NCBI RefSeq assembly: GCF_000725495.1
Contig: NZ_JNZD01000020.1
Coordinates: forward strand, 62,001-126,000
Direction: 5' to 3'
DNA length: 64,000 nucleotides
Origin: Streptomyces aureus
GTDB taxonomy: Bacteria > Actinomycetota > Actinomycetes > Streptomycetales > Streptomycetaceae
Shown: one piece after another, positions 41,801 to 52,300 of the stretch
Layout of the letters: every line of letters begins with the position of its first letter
Numbering within the stretch: position 1 is the first letter of the stretch
The notes under the pieces: generated by a model
The model's database searches: none
Told to the model about the DNA's origin: nothing
What the model saw: the letters and a program-made list of their open reading frames with translations, nothing else
Program-made: the position numbers and the translations under genes

Positions 41801-44800
41801 GTCGTAGTTGTAGGCGGCAATGGAGGTGACGGTGGAAGCGGACGCACCGGGGTCGGTGGCCCACAGGCGGATGCGCTTGACCCGGCCGACGTAGTCACCA
41901 AAGGACGTTGACGTAGCGGTGGTGGAGAGGGGGTAGAGGAACTCCAGTACGCGGCAGCCCTTCACGGACGGGTCGGTCTGACAGGTGGCCGAGTCCACTG
42001 CGGAGGTCGGGGCGATGATGTACTTCGGCCGCGCCGCGGGCTTGCCGTTCACCGTGGTCTTGGTGGCGTACACGGTGGTGGTGGAGTTGTTGGTGGCCAG
42101 CTTCGTGGTGGCCACGTTCCATGTGGTTACCTGCGCGTCGGACGCGTCCACCTTGGCGAATGTGGTGTTCGTCCCTTCGTCGTCCGTGAGGGTGAACGAA
42201 CCCGTCAGCGAACCGGTCAGGGTCAGGTCTTCCGCGCCGGGCTCGGGGTTCCACCCGCCGGAGCTGGTGGCGGTGAAACCGGTGGCGTCCCCGTCCACGT
42301 CGACCAGGGCCACCGAGGTGGACGAGGTCTGACGCACGTAGGCCCAGCGGGCGTCGGTGATGTTCGCGACCGTGCCGGAGGTCCATTGCGGGCCGAAGAT
42401 CGGGGCCTGACCCTCCTGCTCGGCACCCGCGTTCGGGCGACGGGAGGACGCGGTACGCGAGACAGACATGTCGAACGCCGAGGCGTCAGTGGCCGACAGG
42501 GTGTAGTCACCAGTCAGAACATTCACCGAACCGGGACCGACCGCCTGGCTGGGCGCGGTTCCCGCGTTGCGGTCCAACGCAACCGTCGACGACGGCGAGT
42601 ACCCGGTCGTGGTGCCGTCGGTGAACGCGGCGCGGATGTCCACCGGGCCGTCCTCGGTCAGCGACGTGGTGATGTTCCACGTCAGCGCGGGCGGCGCACC
42701 GCTGGGGGTGGCCAGCGGCCACGCCGTCACAGCCGAGCCGTCGCTGTTCTTCGTGACATCCGCGAGCGGCACGTTGTGCCAGCTGTCGGTCTCACCGCGG
42801 CGGTACTGGTAGGTGACACCGGTGTAGGTGGGCTTGCCGGTCGCGGACAGGGCCACCCTGCGCGCGGGCCGGTCGCCGTCGCCGGGGCTCAGCAGCGCTG
42901 CACCGTCCGCACCTACGCCGAAGGAGTACTTGGTGTTGGTGGCCGACAGGTTTCCGCCGGAGTCAATGGTTTGGGCGTACAGCGTGTGCCAGCCGTCGGC
43001 AGGCGTGATGCTGATGGTCAGCGGGTCACCGCCGGTGCCGTCCACCGTGTCATCGACGCGCTTGCCCATGGCCGCATCGTCTAGGCCCCACTTGAAGCCC
43101 TGACCGTCCGTCGAGGTTGTGTCCAGGGTGCAAGAGACCGCACCCGGTGCCTTTGCTGACCAGGTACTCGCCGGGTAGTCGCACGAGATGCTCGGCGCGA
43201 CGGGCAGCGCGGTGTTCAACACAAACACCGAATAGCCCGACCAGGTGCCGTAGTCCGAGTCGTCAAAGCCACGGACCCGGAAACGCAGATGCGATCCAGC
43301 AGGGAAGGCGTTGGCCGAGGGGATGGTCAGCTTGGCTGTTCCACCTGATGCCACAGCTGCCGTGGTGGCCGTGTAGGTGTACGAGGTGTCGTTGTACGCC
43401 GGGTCGGGCGTTACTTCGAACTGAGCCTTGACCGTGCCGCCGTCGGCGTCGCTGACCTTTGCCGACAGCATCGGCGTCAATGAAGTGACGTAACGCTTGC
43501 CGTTGTAGGCATTGGCGACGCTCGGCGAAACTGCCGAAGCCGAGTTGGTGGCGTACGAGTTGTAGGTGACCGTCAGGTGCGGTTCCACCGTGTCGTCGCC
43601 GGAGATGTAGTTCGCCGAGCGGAACCGCCGCCAGGTGGTGGAGTCCGTCTCGCTGGCACCGCGAACCTGCAGCCCGTAGTTGGCCGAACCGTCAGCCCAC
43701 GCCTGCACGATGGTGTCGAGGTCGAAGTTCATCGTGCCGGCCGGGCACGACGAGGAGAAGCCCAGCGCCGCCGTGTTGGTCACCGCACCCGTGGTGGTGG
43801 TCGTCGGCTGCGCGGCCCACGTCACCGAGGACGAGGACCAGTCCGAGGTGATGCGCCGGACCTGGGTTCCTGCCCCGGTGGTGGCGCAGGTCGAGGAGTA
43901 ATACGAGTACAGCGCCAGGTTCGTGTCGATGATGTGCTTGCCCGCGAAGGGCGAGACGTCGAACTTGAGGTACGAGCGCGCCACGTCGGTGCCAGCGTCG
44001 TAGGTGCCCGACTTCAGCTCGGGCGAGGAGACCTGCGAGTCGGGGTAGTCGGGGTTCTGGACCCAGGTGTCGGTGGTCACTGCCAGCGTGGAGGTCGGGT
44101 CGATGGTCACCGGGTAGGTCGCGGTGGCCAGGAAGTCCTTGTCCGGGCTGAGGATCAAGGTCTGCGACCCGTCCGCATCGGTCTCGACCTGTGTGTCGAC
44201 CCGCTGCTGGTGGGCGGATTCACCCGATGCCGGGTCCTTGGAGTCGTCCCACATCATCGGGGCCGGCGCCTCGGCGACCAGGTCCCCGTCCGCGTTCTTC
44301 AGCAGCAGATGCCCTGAGTCGGCCTGGGACAGCTTCAGCCCGTCCAGGTTGAGGGGGATCCGGTAGGTGGGCGTGCTGTCATCCAGCTGCTGGGACAGCT
44401 TGATGTTCTCGGAGAAGCCCTGGGCCAGCGCGGTGACCGACAGCTTCTGCCCGTCGCCCAGGTTGTAGGAGGCGGTGTCGTCCTTCACCGACGGGGTGGG
44501 CAGCTTGTCCGCCCAGCCGAGCCCGAATGAATCCTTGCCCTTGGCCACCGACGCCAGCTGTGTGTCCCCGCCGTCGGACACCGCGATGTCCGCAGCGGCC
44601 GCGTTGGGTTCCAGGGCGTCACCCGTGTCAGACAGGGCGGTGTCGATGTCCTTCCAGTGCCCGTCCTGCTCCACGCGGATCGGTCCGCCGTAGGCCTCGG
44701 TCTGCATGGCCCCGCTGGGCAGTGCATACGTCGTGGATTTTGACGTCCGCGCCGAGAGCACCTCAATCTTGCGGTCCTGCAGGCGGGCCATCAGTACCGC

Positions 44801-45031
44801 CGAAGCCTCGTCCTCAGCCTCAGCGGGTCCTGACGGAGACTCGGAGGCCGAGGCCGCCAATGCCTCAGATATGCCGTTATTGGGACTTGTTGCGAAAGCC
44901 ATGCCGCTTTCCGCAACCAGGGCCCCCTCGGCAACCATGGCCATCACCAGGCCGATGGCTACCTGCCGCAGTCTTCGCCGGCGTGCAGGCGTCGGCCGCG
45001 ACCCGATGAGGGTCGCGCGTCTTTGACGCAT
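38825..45031 (-). CDS. Giant RHS/YD-repeat polymorphic toxin with DNRLRE domain
   Basis: A 2068-residue exported protein. Signal sequence within residues 1-47. A DNRLRE-like beta domain at ~310-470 (TDTWVQNPDYPDSQVSSPEL, SYLKFDVSPFAGKHI) may anchor it to the wall. Many YD repeats follow in the C-terminal half (AAYNYDDSGRLREEWDPR, YTYDSSGRV, YDALDRPIQV, YTYDATGRLTQADD). The RHS core ends YGWLGSKERAGDTPSGLILMGKRLYDPAYGRFLQTDP, NQDPVNKFDTAGT. The last 98 residues (1971-2068) are a distinct tip: hydrophobic KCVSAITVAVGSWYFPWA, then basic VVKLRRDIRAL and KFHHKKHHPWW. No nuclease motif is visible, so membrane damage is inferred. Confidence 0.92.
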   Translation of the reverse strand: MRQRRATLIGSRPTPARRRRLRQVAIGLVMAMVAEGALVAESGMAFATSPNNGISEALAASASESPSGPAEAEDEASAVLMARLQDRKIEVLSARTSKSTTYALPSGAMQTEAYGGPIRVEQDGHWKDIDTALSDTGDALEPNAAAADIAVSDGGDTQLASVAKGKDSFGLGWADKLPTPSVKDDTASYNLGDGQKLSVTALAQGFSENIKLSQQLDDSTPTYRIPLNLDGLKLSQADSGHLLLKNADGDLVAEAPAPMMWDDSKDPASGESAHQQRVDTQVETDADGSQTLILSPDKDFLATATYPVTIDPTSTLAVTTDTWVQNPDYPDSQVSSPELKSGTYDAGTDVARSYLKFDVSPFAGKHIIDTNLALYSYYSSTCATTGAGTQVRRITSDWSSSSVTWAAQPTTTTTGAVTNTAALGFSSSCPAGTMNFDLDTIVQAWADGSANYGLQVRGASETDSTTWRRFRSANYISGDDTVEPHLTVTYNSYATNSASAVSPSVANAYNGKRYVTSLTPMLSAKVSDADGGTVKAQFEVTPDPAYNDTSYTYTATTAAVASGGTAKLTIPSANAFPAGSHLRFRVRGFDDSDYGTWSGYSVFVLNTALPVAPSISCDYPASTWSAKAPGAVSCTLDTTSTDGQGFKWGLDDAAMGKRVDDTVDGTGGDPLTISITPADGWHTLYAQTIDSGGNLSATNTKYSFGVGADGAALLSPGDGDRPARRVALSATGKPTYTGVTYQYRRGETDSWHNVPLADVTKNSDGSAVTAWPLATPSGAPPALTWNITTSLTEDGPVDIRAAFTDGTTTGYSPSSTVALDRNAGTAPSQAVGPGSVNVLTGDYTLSATDASAFDMSVSRTASSRRPNAGAEQEGQAPIFGPQWTSGTVANITDARWAYVRQTSSTSVALVDVDGDATGFTATSSGGWNPEPGAEDLTLTGSLTGSFTLTDDEGTNTTFAKVDASDAQVTTWNVATTKLATNNSTTTVYATKTTVNGKPAARPKYIIAPTSAVDSATCQTDPSVKGCRVLEFLYPLSTTATSTSFGDYVGRVKRIRLWATDPGASASTVTSIAAYNYDDSGRLREEWDPRISPTLSTSYTYDSSGRVTTLAPPGGLPFTFTYGTAGNAATAGPGMLLAASRPTLVPGSKTQTDGGTATSSMVYNVPVSGTGAPYQMGTTDVAAWGQTDVPTDATAVFPADSVPSSHDGTALSGTAYTRAAIAYTDASGHATNAAQPGGHISTSEFDQFGHATRELTAGNRELALATSGAGLNELTALNIDNLSTAERAEQLSTTHTYSSDGLREQEETGPLHQTVLTATLNAGTGGTNLPAGTQVAARQHTVTTYNEGRPTDGSAVVDNQPTTVTVGTHVDGYPSDGDLRVTKTAYDWVKGLPTSTTEDPNGLHITRTMQYDSQGRIIKTIQPMSNGSDAGTTVTAYYSATGTGACNGRPEWADEVCSVGPADAITGGGSNPSQLPTKTYEYDREGNTAKQTDTANGTTRTTTTTFDAAERPLTTSVTGGVGATVPDATTTYDTATGAVATETSNGQTITHTTDMLGREISYDDGAGNTAATQYDALDRPIQVTDSAPSTTTYTYDTAKDPRGVETSRTDSVAGTFKATYDANGALATEQLPGGYTLTVTQDETGAQTSRVYTKDSDGTIVASDIADHSIQGQTVNDTDTGGLTHSRAYTYDATGRLTQADDMGPDGTCTRHGYTFDGNSNRTALATNVSAAGTACSSTGATTVNNSYDSADRLVNSGTAYDAFGRTAAQANGATLGYYANDLVRQETFGTSRQTWSMDAAGRLASWTTETNNAGTWSQTGLTTNHYNNDSDSPTWSAESTGGGTTSRNVHGSEGDLDAITSATGDTVLQLTDLHGDTTVQLPLNSGQAATAHAYDEFGNAEDGTGASRYGWLGSKERAGDTPSGLILMGKRLYDPAYGRFLQTDPIPGGSANSYDYSNQDPVNKFDTAGTSWWSTIVHICKCVSAITVAVGSWYFPWAKVVKLRRDIRALGGLWETASLFVRTTSWTVLKRYLRNSGVRFLASVLGINEVIDNCKFHHKKHHPWWQWS

Positions 45032-46819
45032 AGTCGGGTGTCCTTCCAGGTCAGCTGTCCAGCCGGGTCGCCCCGGCCGGGAAGCTGATCCTCTTCATTG
45101 GGAACACCCGTGCCGTCACACCACCGCGGAAAGGTCAACCTGAAGCAATGCAATGTTAAAGAATCGGAAATTTTACGTGAGCCTTACACGTATGTGAGAT
45201 GTACGTAAGGTTCCGATGCACCCTCTTATCTGGGCAACCTGTCAATACGTCAGATTTCAAAATGATTCCGGAGTGCCGGTCAGGATTTTACGAATCGCTG
45301 GAGGAATATGTAGCGACACTCTCCGGAAACATGCCAAAACGATAGGCGAGCTCCAGGTCAAGTTGCGTCTTCCCAGTCCATGGGCCCGAAGGACTGAATT
45401 CCGGTCTGATCGAGGGTTCGACCTGTGGCGAGTAATGGGTAGCGCGTGCAACTACCGAGTCAATCTTTTGAGTTGCCCCTTGACAGCGTGGCTGCGGGCC
45501 AGCGCTTGTGCCCAGCACTCCGGTTTCAGATACGTCCGACGGGCTGGACGCAGCCGTTGAGACGGGATGCCTCACGAGGTCGTCCGGAGGACACTGCGGG
45601 AGTTGCGGAGCAGGCCAGACTCTGGCAGCAGAGCAACGATGCTCCTGCAGCATCCGGTGAACAGTTCGACTGCGGCCGAGGGATCGACGAGGCCGCAAAG
45701 GAGCCGCGAACGGTGCCGGCACGGCCAGGCGCTGCGGCCCTTGCCTGATGACGCCCCTCTTGATCGTCTTCTTGAACCTGCGTCCTGCCTATCTGACCGG
45801 GCGGGAGGTGGCGACGGGCGCTGTTGTGGTCCTCGTCCCGGTCTCGGGGCTCGCCGTCGGGACCAGAGGCCCACGCCGCGCAGGGCATCCACCATGCGCC
45901 CGATGGCCTGTGGCAGGCCACGCGCCATCAGTGTTTGCCCGTCATTCGAGCTGCGGTGTGCAGTTTCGACGCGGGACGATCACGACCTTGCGGCAGTGGC
46001 ATCACGGGCCGGTGAAGTGCCGTAGCGGGCTGAGGGGTGTGTCGTTGTCCTTGCGTGAGCGCTGCGAGGGATGACGGTGGCGGTGTGGTGTTCGCTCAGC
46101 TGACCGGTGCCTATTGGCTGGCCGAGGCGTGTGGGGACTGCCCGAGGCGCCGTGCGTCGCTCGGCGACACGGAAGGCGAGCGACATGGGATGAGCGGTGA
46201 CGGACCCGAACTTCCTGGTCGGCTTGGCTGGCTGCGTGTACTCATGCTGCCGGTCGCGGTCTTCACGGTGGCGGCTGCAGTGGCGGTGCGGGTACTCGTG
46301 TGACCGTTGGCCTCTCAGGGGTGATTGGTGTCGGTCGTACGGCCGTGTCACATCACGTGATTGGTCTTCGTTAAAGGCATGGTGGCCGGGTGACCACATC
46401 GTCGTGCCCTGCCGTCCTTCGCGCGCCGTGCGCGCCCGGCGTGACGTGGATGGTGAGACAAGGCGCTGGTACCGGCATCAGACTGCTCCTTGCCCGGGGG
46501 CACGGACTGGACGAGCCCATCAGGGCACTGACCGGGCCCCGTATCGCGAAGCGGCCAAGGCGGTCACCGCCGACTGTGTGACCTGCCAGGCTGTCGGGTA
46601 GCTGTCGCGGCTCTGGTGGAATTGAGCAGAGTGAACGCGACCAGCGGATTGCTCACTTGAACGAGCTATCCGATTGGAGGCGCTGAGACTTCACGGGGGA
46701 GTGTCTTGGGTGAGGCGAGTTGCTTGAGCTGCCGCTCTTCCAAATTGCTCGCCGGCGAGCCGGTACAGCTCACCCTTTCTGCGCCGCCGGGGTGGTGGTC
46801 GACAGACTCCGGTCAGTCA
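45032..46819. other. 1.8-kb gene-poor region upstream of the RHS gene
   Basis: 45110-45300 is AT-rich and should hold the RHS promoter; CCTTAC at 45182 and GTAAGG at 45205 form a dyad there. The rest shows only overlapping low-complexity frames. A possible short membrane peptide lies at 46191-46303 plus (MSGDGPELPGRLGWLRVLML, then PVAVFTVAAAVAVRVLV), weakly supported. No IS ends seen. Confidence 0.4.
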
Positions 46820-46857
46820 CCCGGGGCCGCCCCGCCAATGGCTGGGGCGGCCCCGGG
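46820..46857. terminator. Very strong GC hairpin
   Basis: CCCGGGGCCGCCCC and its exact complement form a 14-bp stem around a 10-nt loop, 62 bp past the end of the minus-strand gene at 46920. It probably terminates that gene. Confidence 0.75.
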
Positions 46858-46919
46858 TGCGGCACAGGTTCTCTGAGCGGCGGCTGCGTTGACGCCTGGG
46901 GCAGTCCTGCCTACTCGCC

Positions 46920-47630
46920 TCACCGTTCCCTTGGGATGGGGGCATCGAAGACATCGACCACGAACTCCGAGGTCCCGCTGCCCTCGTAGTCGACGTCGTA
47001 GCGGCTGTGAAGCAACGTATGGACCCTTACCCACCGTCCTTGAGCCGTTGCATCCTCCGCTACGTTGAGCGCGCTGCGAACAGGGCCGACATCGCTGGCC
47101 CGCTCTCCACTCGTCCACGTCTGAAGGACCGTCGCTTCTGCGGGAAGCGCCCAGGTGCGAGGCTCGGCACTGGCTGGCACGGAAACCTCGTCGCTAAGCA
47201 GCTTGATGACCCACCAGACGCCGCCATCGCGCCGACTCTCGTTCGACATGCGAATTCCGAGCCCGATCGTGTACGCGCTCTCCAGATACTCCTCGAGCTC
47301 CTCGTCGATTTTGCCGAAGCAGACAGCCTCGCGAATAACATCGACCGGCCCGTACTCGGTGAAAGCCCCGACCGCCGGTGCACAATTGTCTCTGAGGTAC
47401 TGCTGCGCGGCCATGCGCACAGGCTTCGGGGCTCGATTCAGGACCTCTTCGAGGGCTGTCTGGTCTCGATCAGCCAGGAAGGAGTTGAGTGCGCCGACCA
47501 GTTCCCCGGCCAAATGGAGATCACCGGCCCCCAGAGTGGTCACCGCCTCCAACTCTTCCCCCGGTCCTTTCACGAGGGCGAACACCCTGCTCCGTGCCGG
47601 GCTCGTGTGCGCAATGAATGAATGAATCAC
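46920..47630 (-). CDS. Hypothetical protein
   Basis: A 236-residue soluble protein: RVFALVKGPGEELEAVTTLGAGDLHLAGELVGALNSFL, VRMAAQQYLRDNCAPAVGAFTEY, VDVIREAVCFGKIDEELEEYLESAY, WVIKLLSDEVSVPA, and ending SEFVVDVFDAPIPRER. It is balanced in charge, with no signal or membrane segment. I do not recognise the family. It is a single gene between the RHS locus and the Wadjet cassette; an orphan immunity-type protein is possible but unsupported. Confidence 0.7.
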   Translation of the reverse strand: MIHSFIAHTSPARSRVFALVKGPGEELEAVTTLGAGDLHLAGELVGALNSFLADRDQTALEEVLNRAPKPVRMAAQQYLRDNCAPAVGAFTEYGPVDVIREAVCFGKIDEELEEYLESAYTIGLGIRMSNESRRDGGVWWVIKLLSDEVSVPASAEPRTWALPAEATVLQTWTSGERASDVGPVRSALNVAEDATAQGRWVRVHTLLHSRYDVDYEGSGTSEFVVDVFDAPIPRER

Positions 47631-48000
47631 TTCTGTCTCACATCACATCTCAGCTCAGAAGCAGCCCGGGGCGCGAAGACGCGTCCGGGACTCCACAAGA
47701 ACGGGGAACCCAGCCAGTTGGCGTGTCGCACGAGTTCCAGGCTCGTCCGCATGGCCGAAGGTGAGTTGCTGTCAGACCCGGCGCTTCAGCCCAGGGTCCG
47801 CATGGCTACCAAGACAGTATCCAGGTATATGAGCGGTGGCAACGAGGCCGTCCATCTTTGAGCATGAGCACGCCTGACATCGCCAGGTACAGCCGCGCAC
47901 GACACGGGTAACTGGTCTTCACTTCTGCCCCTGCACAGGCCAGTTCGTTCTTACCAGAAGCAACTGGCTTTTGCACAGGTTCGCGCCGAGGGGGCTGGCG
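47631..48000. other. No gene seen
   Basis: Intergenic sequence downstream of the Wadjet cassette. Somewhat lower GC from 47800 to 47960; no hairpin stands out. Confidence 0.4.
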
Positions 48001-49320
48001 CTACGCGTCGACGGGGGTGCGCAGGTCGCCAAGGAGCTCGGCCAGGAGCGCTTCCTCGTGCACTGCCAAGCCTTGCCGCCTCATCACTGTCCTGAGTTGT
48101 GGATCCCACGGGGTGGGCACAGATTCCCCGGCCAGAGGGGTGAGACGGTCAGTGGGCAGCTTGGCCAGCGCGTTGAGGTAGTCAGCAGCGTGCATCCGCC
48201 AGGGGCGTGCTCCGGCACGTATCACGCGTTCGGCGATGGCGACGCCGGGCCAGTCGAAATCACCGTGATAGCCGACGTCCGCTCCGCCGCTGGTGAGTCG
48301 TTGCAACAGTTCCCATCCAACTGCGGACGGGTTGCCGCTTCCGCAAATCAGGATGCCGGGCAGGCCGTACCGGGCAGCGGCTTGAAGCACCTGCGGGTTT
48401 TCGCAGAAATGCACGGTCATTCCCGGTGGTGTCAGAGGAACATCGGGGACAGCGCGCAGTTCTTGCAGAGTCAGATGGGTTACCAACGCGAGGTCATGCC
48501 GGTCGCGCATCATCTGAGCCCAGGGGTGCGGTCCGGGCGGGGCGAGCCGCCACACCATGATAGTCCCTGACAGGACGTCTGTGCTGACGCCAACCCGTTC
48601 CCACAGCAGTCTGCGGCCTGCAGCCGAGTCGGGTGACGCCAGCGTGCAGGCGGCTGCAATGGCCTTGAGGACCAGAACCCCGGTGAGACGGCCCTCGTCG
48701 AGTCCGTGGGCATCGCCGGTCGTGTGCGCAGCCAGCTCACTCAGCTCCCACTGCTTCACAACTCCTGCTCCGTTGCCGGGAGGGGGGCGAAGAGGAGTGT
48801 CCGTGAGGGTGGCGATGGTGCGCACCGCGGAGCTGAGAGCGATGGTGGCTGCTTCGACGCCGGCACGGGTGAGAATTCCGGTGCTCCTCAACTCCTCGAG
48901 CCAGTCGGCGATCCAGCCCGCATGGGCCAGACCTGCACAGGTAAGGTCGCCGTCCAGCTGCTGCCAGAGCACGGTCCATGCTGTCTGCTGTGCCTCTTTG
49001 TTCGACGTCCGGTCCTGTAGGGGCTGGCCGGTCAAGTCCGCCACGACGCTGACGAGGCCGCATTGGGCGGCCGATGCCCTCAAGGCCGCGTCCAGGGCAC
49101 CCAGTTGGATGCGGCGCAGGCCCGGATCGAGCCGGGTGCCGAGCAGTCCTCCCAGCCGCTTGGCGCCTTCGGTATCGAGCTGGACCTGCACGGTGCCGGT
49201 GGGGGAAAGGCGGTTGCGTTCCAGCCGTCTGCGGGCCGCCGCCCACAGAGCGGTGAGACTGGGATCGCCGAGGTATCCGCGGACGGGGGCGGGCATCTGG
49301 GGGAGGGATTGGCTGGTCAT
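48001..49320 (-). CDS. jetD: Wadjet nuclease subunit JetD (TIGR02679; DUF3323-DUF2399)
   Basis: A 439-residue protein of TIGR02679. The N-terminal DUF3323 part has TALWAAARRRLERNRL, VQLDTEGAKRLGGLLG and LDAALRAS. The C-terminal DUF2399 part is a Toprim-like fold related to topoisomerase VI/Spo11: VHFCENPQVLQAA (catalytic Glu strand), GILICGSGNPSAVGWELLQRL, and GYHGDFDWPGVAIAERVI with the DFD metal site. In Wadjet, JetD cleaves plasmid DNA recognised by the SMC complex. ATG 49320 overlaps the jetC stop by 4 bp; the upstream in-frame part is shadow. Confidence 0.9.
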   Translation of the reverse strand: MTSQSLPQMPAPVRGYLGDPSLTALWAAARRRLERNRLSPTGTVQVQLDTEGAKRLGGLLGTRLDPGLRRIQLGALDAALRASAAQCGLVSVVADLTGQPLQDRTSNKEAQQTAWTVLWQQLDGDLTCAGLAHAGWIADWLEELRSTGILTRAGVEAATIALSSAVRTIATLTDTPLRPPPGNGAGVVKQWELSELAAHTTGDAHGLDEGRLTGVLVLKAIAAACTLASPDSAAGRRLLWERVGVSTDVLSGTIMVWRLAPPGPHPWAQMMRDRHDLALVTHLTLQELRAVPDVPLTPPGMTVHFCENPQVLQAAARYGLPGILICGSGNPSAVGWELLQRLTSGGADVGYHGDFDWPGVAIAERVIRAGARPWRMHAADYLNALAKLPTDRLTPLAGESVPTPWDPQLRTVMRRQGLAVHEEALLAELLGDLRTPVDA

Positions 49321-52300
49321 GATGCGGCGCGCAGGTGGCGGGTGCGGCCGTCCCAGTGGACGTGGGTAGTCACGGCCGCGGTGCCTTCGGCGCGGCGCAC
49401 TTCGTAGGTGTCCAAGGCAGGCACCTCGGCGAAGAATCCCCACAGGGCGTGGCCGGTCATGACGAAGTCGAGGTCCAGGCGAACCAGGAGCGCCATCAGT
49501 TCACCGATGGTCCGGTGGTCGACTTTGGCGAAAGCGTCGTCCAGGAGGATCAACCGCAGGGCCCGGCCGGTATCGGGCAAACTGCTGAGATAGGCATCGG
49601 CGGCGGCGAACAGGGTCACATAGGACACGAAGCGGGTCTCGCCCTGCGAAAGCTTGGCCCGACGGCTGATCTTGCGCTCCTGGCCCGGTTCGGGACCGGT
49701 GATGTAGGCGTCCACGACATGCCAGGCCCGGTAATCGAGCGCCGTGTGCAGGTGGGTGGCGTATCCGGCTTGCGGGTCATTGCTGTAGGCGGCGTCCACG
49801 AGTGTCTTGAGCTGGCTGATGAGTTCTTCGGATTCTGTTACCCGCAGTACCTGTACGTCGCGTTTCATCAGTTCTTTGATCCGCATGATGTGCTCGTTGG
49901 CCGAATCGGCCAGACGCCAGCGGATCTTGACGCCGATGCCGTGGCTGGTGGTGATGGGCTCCAGCGAGGCGTTCATCGCCTTGACCAGGCTTTCGGCCTC
50001 GAGGATACGGTTGCGGAGTTCCTCGGCCATCCCGCCCAGGACGAAATTGTGAAAGGCCGTACGCTCACGCTGGGTCAGCGCGCTGCGTCCACGGTCGCGT
50101 CGTTCCCGCAGGTCGGCTGCTGCATCAGCGATGTGGCGCCTACCGCTGGCATCCGTCAGTTCCACGACGTGGAGTTCGTCCTCGATCGTGACAGTCACGT
50201 CGTAGGCGCCCGCGGTGTTGCGTTCCAGTACCGACTGGGCGCGCACCAGCGCTGTGGCATCGGCGGTGTTATCCGGCCGCTGCACCGCTGCCCGGACCTC
50301 GCGCACCGCCGCCAGGACGTCGTCCGCACTGGCGCTCGTCGACAGCAGCACCGCAGGCGCAATGGTGCCCGGGACCAGGGCCACGGCCAGAGCTGGATGC
50401 CCCAGGCGCCGGTGCAGCGTCTTGGCTTGCTGGACGAGAGCTGCCCTTGCCTCCTGCGCTTTCTCCCGGGCACCCTGCGCCTTCTCCTTGGCTGCGGCCA
50501 CCTGGCCGGTCAGGCCGAGTACCTGGCTGTTGGTGCGCTGCAGGATCTCTTTGGTCTGCTTGAGTTCCCGCTCGGCTGCGTCGAGACGGTCGTGTACCTC
50601 CTGGGGACTGGACCCGAGGCTTTCGCGCAATGCGGCCAGTGCGGAAGCTTCCCGCAACCAGTCCAGAGCTGCCGACTCGGCGTGCTCCTCTGCCGTGCTG
50701 CGCCGATCGCGGACTGTGTTCAGGCGTGTCAGCAGCAGCAGCTGGCGGCCGAGGTGTTTCTTGACCGCCTCACTGGCACGGCTCACATTCCGGCACATGG
50801 CGTGTGACTGTTCCGCACAGGCCTGCATGGTCCGCAGACCGTCTGCGTCCTCGGGCATTCCCAGGGCCGTACAGATTTCACGGTGGCTGCGCTGGCGGGC
50901 TGTCCAGGCCCGCTGCATCCGCTCTGCCTCCTCCGCGAGCACACTCGCTTGCCTGCGACAAGCGACGGCGTCTGTGCGGGCGGAGGCGGCCTGCAGGCGC
51001 AGTGTTGCGAGTTGCACGGAGCGCGGAGCCTCCACCAGATGGCCCTCCAGGTCCCGCAGCCCGGTCAGCAGGGCGTCTTGTTGCTCGCTGCGCGCCTGAG
51101 CCGTCTGCTGCAGTTGTTCGAGCAGCACGTCGATCTCGGCGAGTCGGGCTGCGCGGGCGGCTGCCCGCGCGGTGGCGCCGATGTAGCGGGCGGTGGCGGG
51201 TAGATGACGGCCCCGCAGAGGGCCGTTGCCCCACGCCCCGTCGGACGACACCCAGGTGGAATGTCCTGGGCTCAGACCGATTTGATCCAGGACTGCGTTG
51301 ATGCGAGCCGTGGTCCTACCATCGCTCCCGGTCGGGACGAGCAGCGTGCGTAGTGAACGCAGCGCCGGGGGACCGTCGGTCGTTAGCAGCAGCTGACCGT
51401 TGCTGGCGATCACGTTGCCGTCCTGCGTCAGCACGCCGTACAGCAGCCCCGAGGCCAGCAGGGCGCCCTCCACGCCGGCCCGTAGGGGGGCGTCGACCTC
51501 GGGACGGAACTCCAGCAACTGCCACAGTGCCGGAGCCCCGGGGGGTGGACTGTCCAGCCAGTCGGGCACCGCAGGCGGCACATCCCGCTCCCGACGCAGT
51601 TCCCTGGCTTCGGCCAGCAATTGCTCACGCCGGGCCTGCTCCTGTTGAGCTTGTGCAGCCAACGCAGCCATCTGCTGTGCGTGCAACGCCCTGGCAGGCG
51701 CAGCCATCTGCTGGGCGAGCGCGTCCAGGAAGGCCAGCTCACGGTCGGCTTCCGGGCCGTCTGGCACATCACCGGACAGGGCCTCGACATCGTTCAGGAG
51801 TGCGGCGACGGCCGTGCCGTGCCAGTCGATGGCACCCAGCAGACGCCGCGAGCGCGCGGATGCGGTCCAGGCCCGCCAGTCCACGGCCAGCTTCGTGGCC
51901 GCTTCATCGCGGTTGGTCTCGGCCCGTTCAGCTTTTCCTTCAGCTGTGTTGGCGTCTTCGGCGGCGTCTTCGGCCCGGTCCTGTGCGCGCCGTACCTTCT
52001 CGAGGGCCAACGCCACTTCCCTGGCCTCGCTGGCGCGTGCGGCTGCCTGCTGGGCTCGGGTGGACGCGGCGGAGCGCAGAGCAGGGATCGCTGCGAGCAG
52101 CTCGTCGATCGTCGCGGCGATACTGTCCGGGGCGGGGACAAGGCGAAGTGCCCCTGGGCGGTCTACCGGTTCCGGGTCGGCATCCACTGCGGTGCGCACC
52201 GGCTCCATCACGGGCTCCGACGGCCGTACTTCGATGTCCGGCGCAGGGGGCAGTGGGGTATGGAGACCTGCCCGGACCAGCAGTTCACCGGCTTGCTGAG

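Noticed and set aside
39356..41911. Long plus-strand frame (851 codons) inside the RHS gene
   Set aside because: Val/Gly/Arg low-complexity shadow of YD repeats; the minus strand is convincingly coding.
47622..47861. Short plus-strand frame of 79 codons
   Set aside because: No ribosome site, no domain pattern, and it starts in the 5' end of the opposite gene.
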